This document shows positions 63,930-64,000 of a DNA stretch of 64,000 nucleotides, one piece after another. The position numbers and the translations under genes were made by a program. This DNA comes from Enterococcus ratti (GTDB taxonomy: Bacteria; Bacillota; Bacilli; Lactobacillales; Enterococcaceae): assembly GCF_001886195.1 (NCBI RefSeq), contig NZ_JXLB01000002.1, positions 469 through 64,468 on the forward strand, in the 5' to 3' direction. Below the pieces are notes generated by a model. That model was not told where the DNA came from and made no database searches. It was given only the letters and a program-made list of their open reading frames with translations. How positions within the stretch are numbered: the stretch's first letter is position 1; the number at the start of each line of letters is the position of its first letter.

Positions 63930-64000
63930 AAAAACAAACTTACTAATGGAATAGCTCAACAAGAGAAGTCAACGGTCAATACTAGGGAAAAGTATTGGCT
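63930..64000. other. End of window
   Basis: 71 nt after the repressor gene, with no recognisable feature; element 2 continues past the window edge. Confidence 0.6.

Larger units (their letters stand above)
59371..64000. mobile_element. Element 2, left part only
   Basis: It begins at the second rpsI tail and continues beyond the window. Genes seen: tyrosine integrase, excisionase-like protein, rolling-circle Rep, two small accessory proteins, and a divergent XRE repressor. This order is like the replication-integration module of small ICEs and IMEs in Gram-positive bacteria. Transfer genes may lie beyond 64000. Confidence 0.75.

Overview
The window looks like chromosome of a low-GC lactic acid bacterium, most likely an Enterococcus. 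The order ctsR-clpC, a tRNA-hydroxylation U32 pair, glutathione reductase, rpoB-rpoC, msrA, a late-competence prepilin peptidase, dps and rplM-rpsI, the protein sequences themselves and the frequent TTG/GTG starts all fit. No species is claimed.

Layout. 1-7160 is housekeeping: a CtsR-controlled ctsR-clpC operon, two U32-family genes (trhP1/trhP2-like) and gor, separated by large multi-branched terminators. 7202-22608 is an accessory block: two divergent Mga-like regulators, then a Gram-positive type IV secretion cluster (VirD4, VirB6-like, PrgI, VirB4, VirB1/PrgK-like wall hydrolase). It has no relaxase, integrase or VirB8-like gene, and at least three of its reading frames show damage. 22609-31217 holds an eetA-eetB-polyprenyl synthase trio like the start of the flavin-based extracellular electron transfer locus, a small unknown gene, birA, and a TrpXYZ-type ABC transporter behind an attenuator leader. 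31218-43387 is rpoB-rpoC, a gene-poor stretch, msrA, comC, a decayed gluconate kinase gene and dps. rplM-rpsI follows.

44443-64000 is a tandem array of two integrated elements in the 3' end of rpsI. Element 1 (about 14.8 kb) runs from the tail of intact rpsI to a second rpsI tail at 59254-59370. The two tails encode the same 38 residues but differ at 14 codons, all synonymously. Element 1 carries a tyrosine integrase, a small XerC-like recombinase beside a palindromic site, a type III toxin-antitoxin locus (two 46-bp repeats, terminator, ToxN-superfamily toxin), a serine recombinase, a primase-like replication protein followed by a 0.9-kb origin-like region, and a one-polypeptide restriction-modification enzyme. 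Element 2 starts at the second tail and leaves the window. It has an integrase whose first catalytic arginine position appears to be Thr, an excisionase-like protein, a rolling-circle Rep readable only from a CTG start, a long hairpin as candidate origin, and an XRE repressor with three operator pairs over divergent promoters.

How it works together: the core genes are ordinary. The accessory parts give a possible defence and maintenance island (abortive-infection type TA plus restriction) next to an element that may be trapped, and a separate T4SS remnant that now probably cannot transfer DNA by itself.
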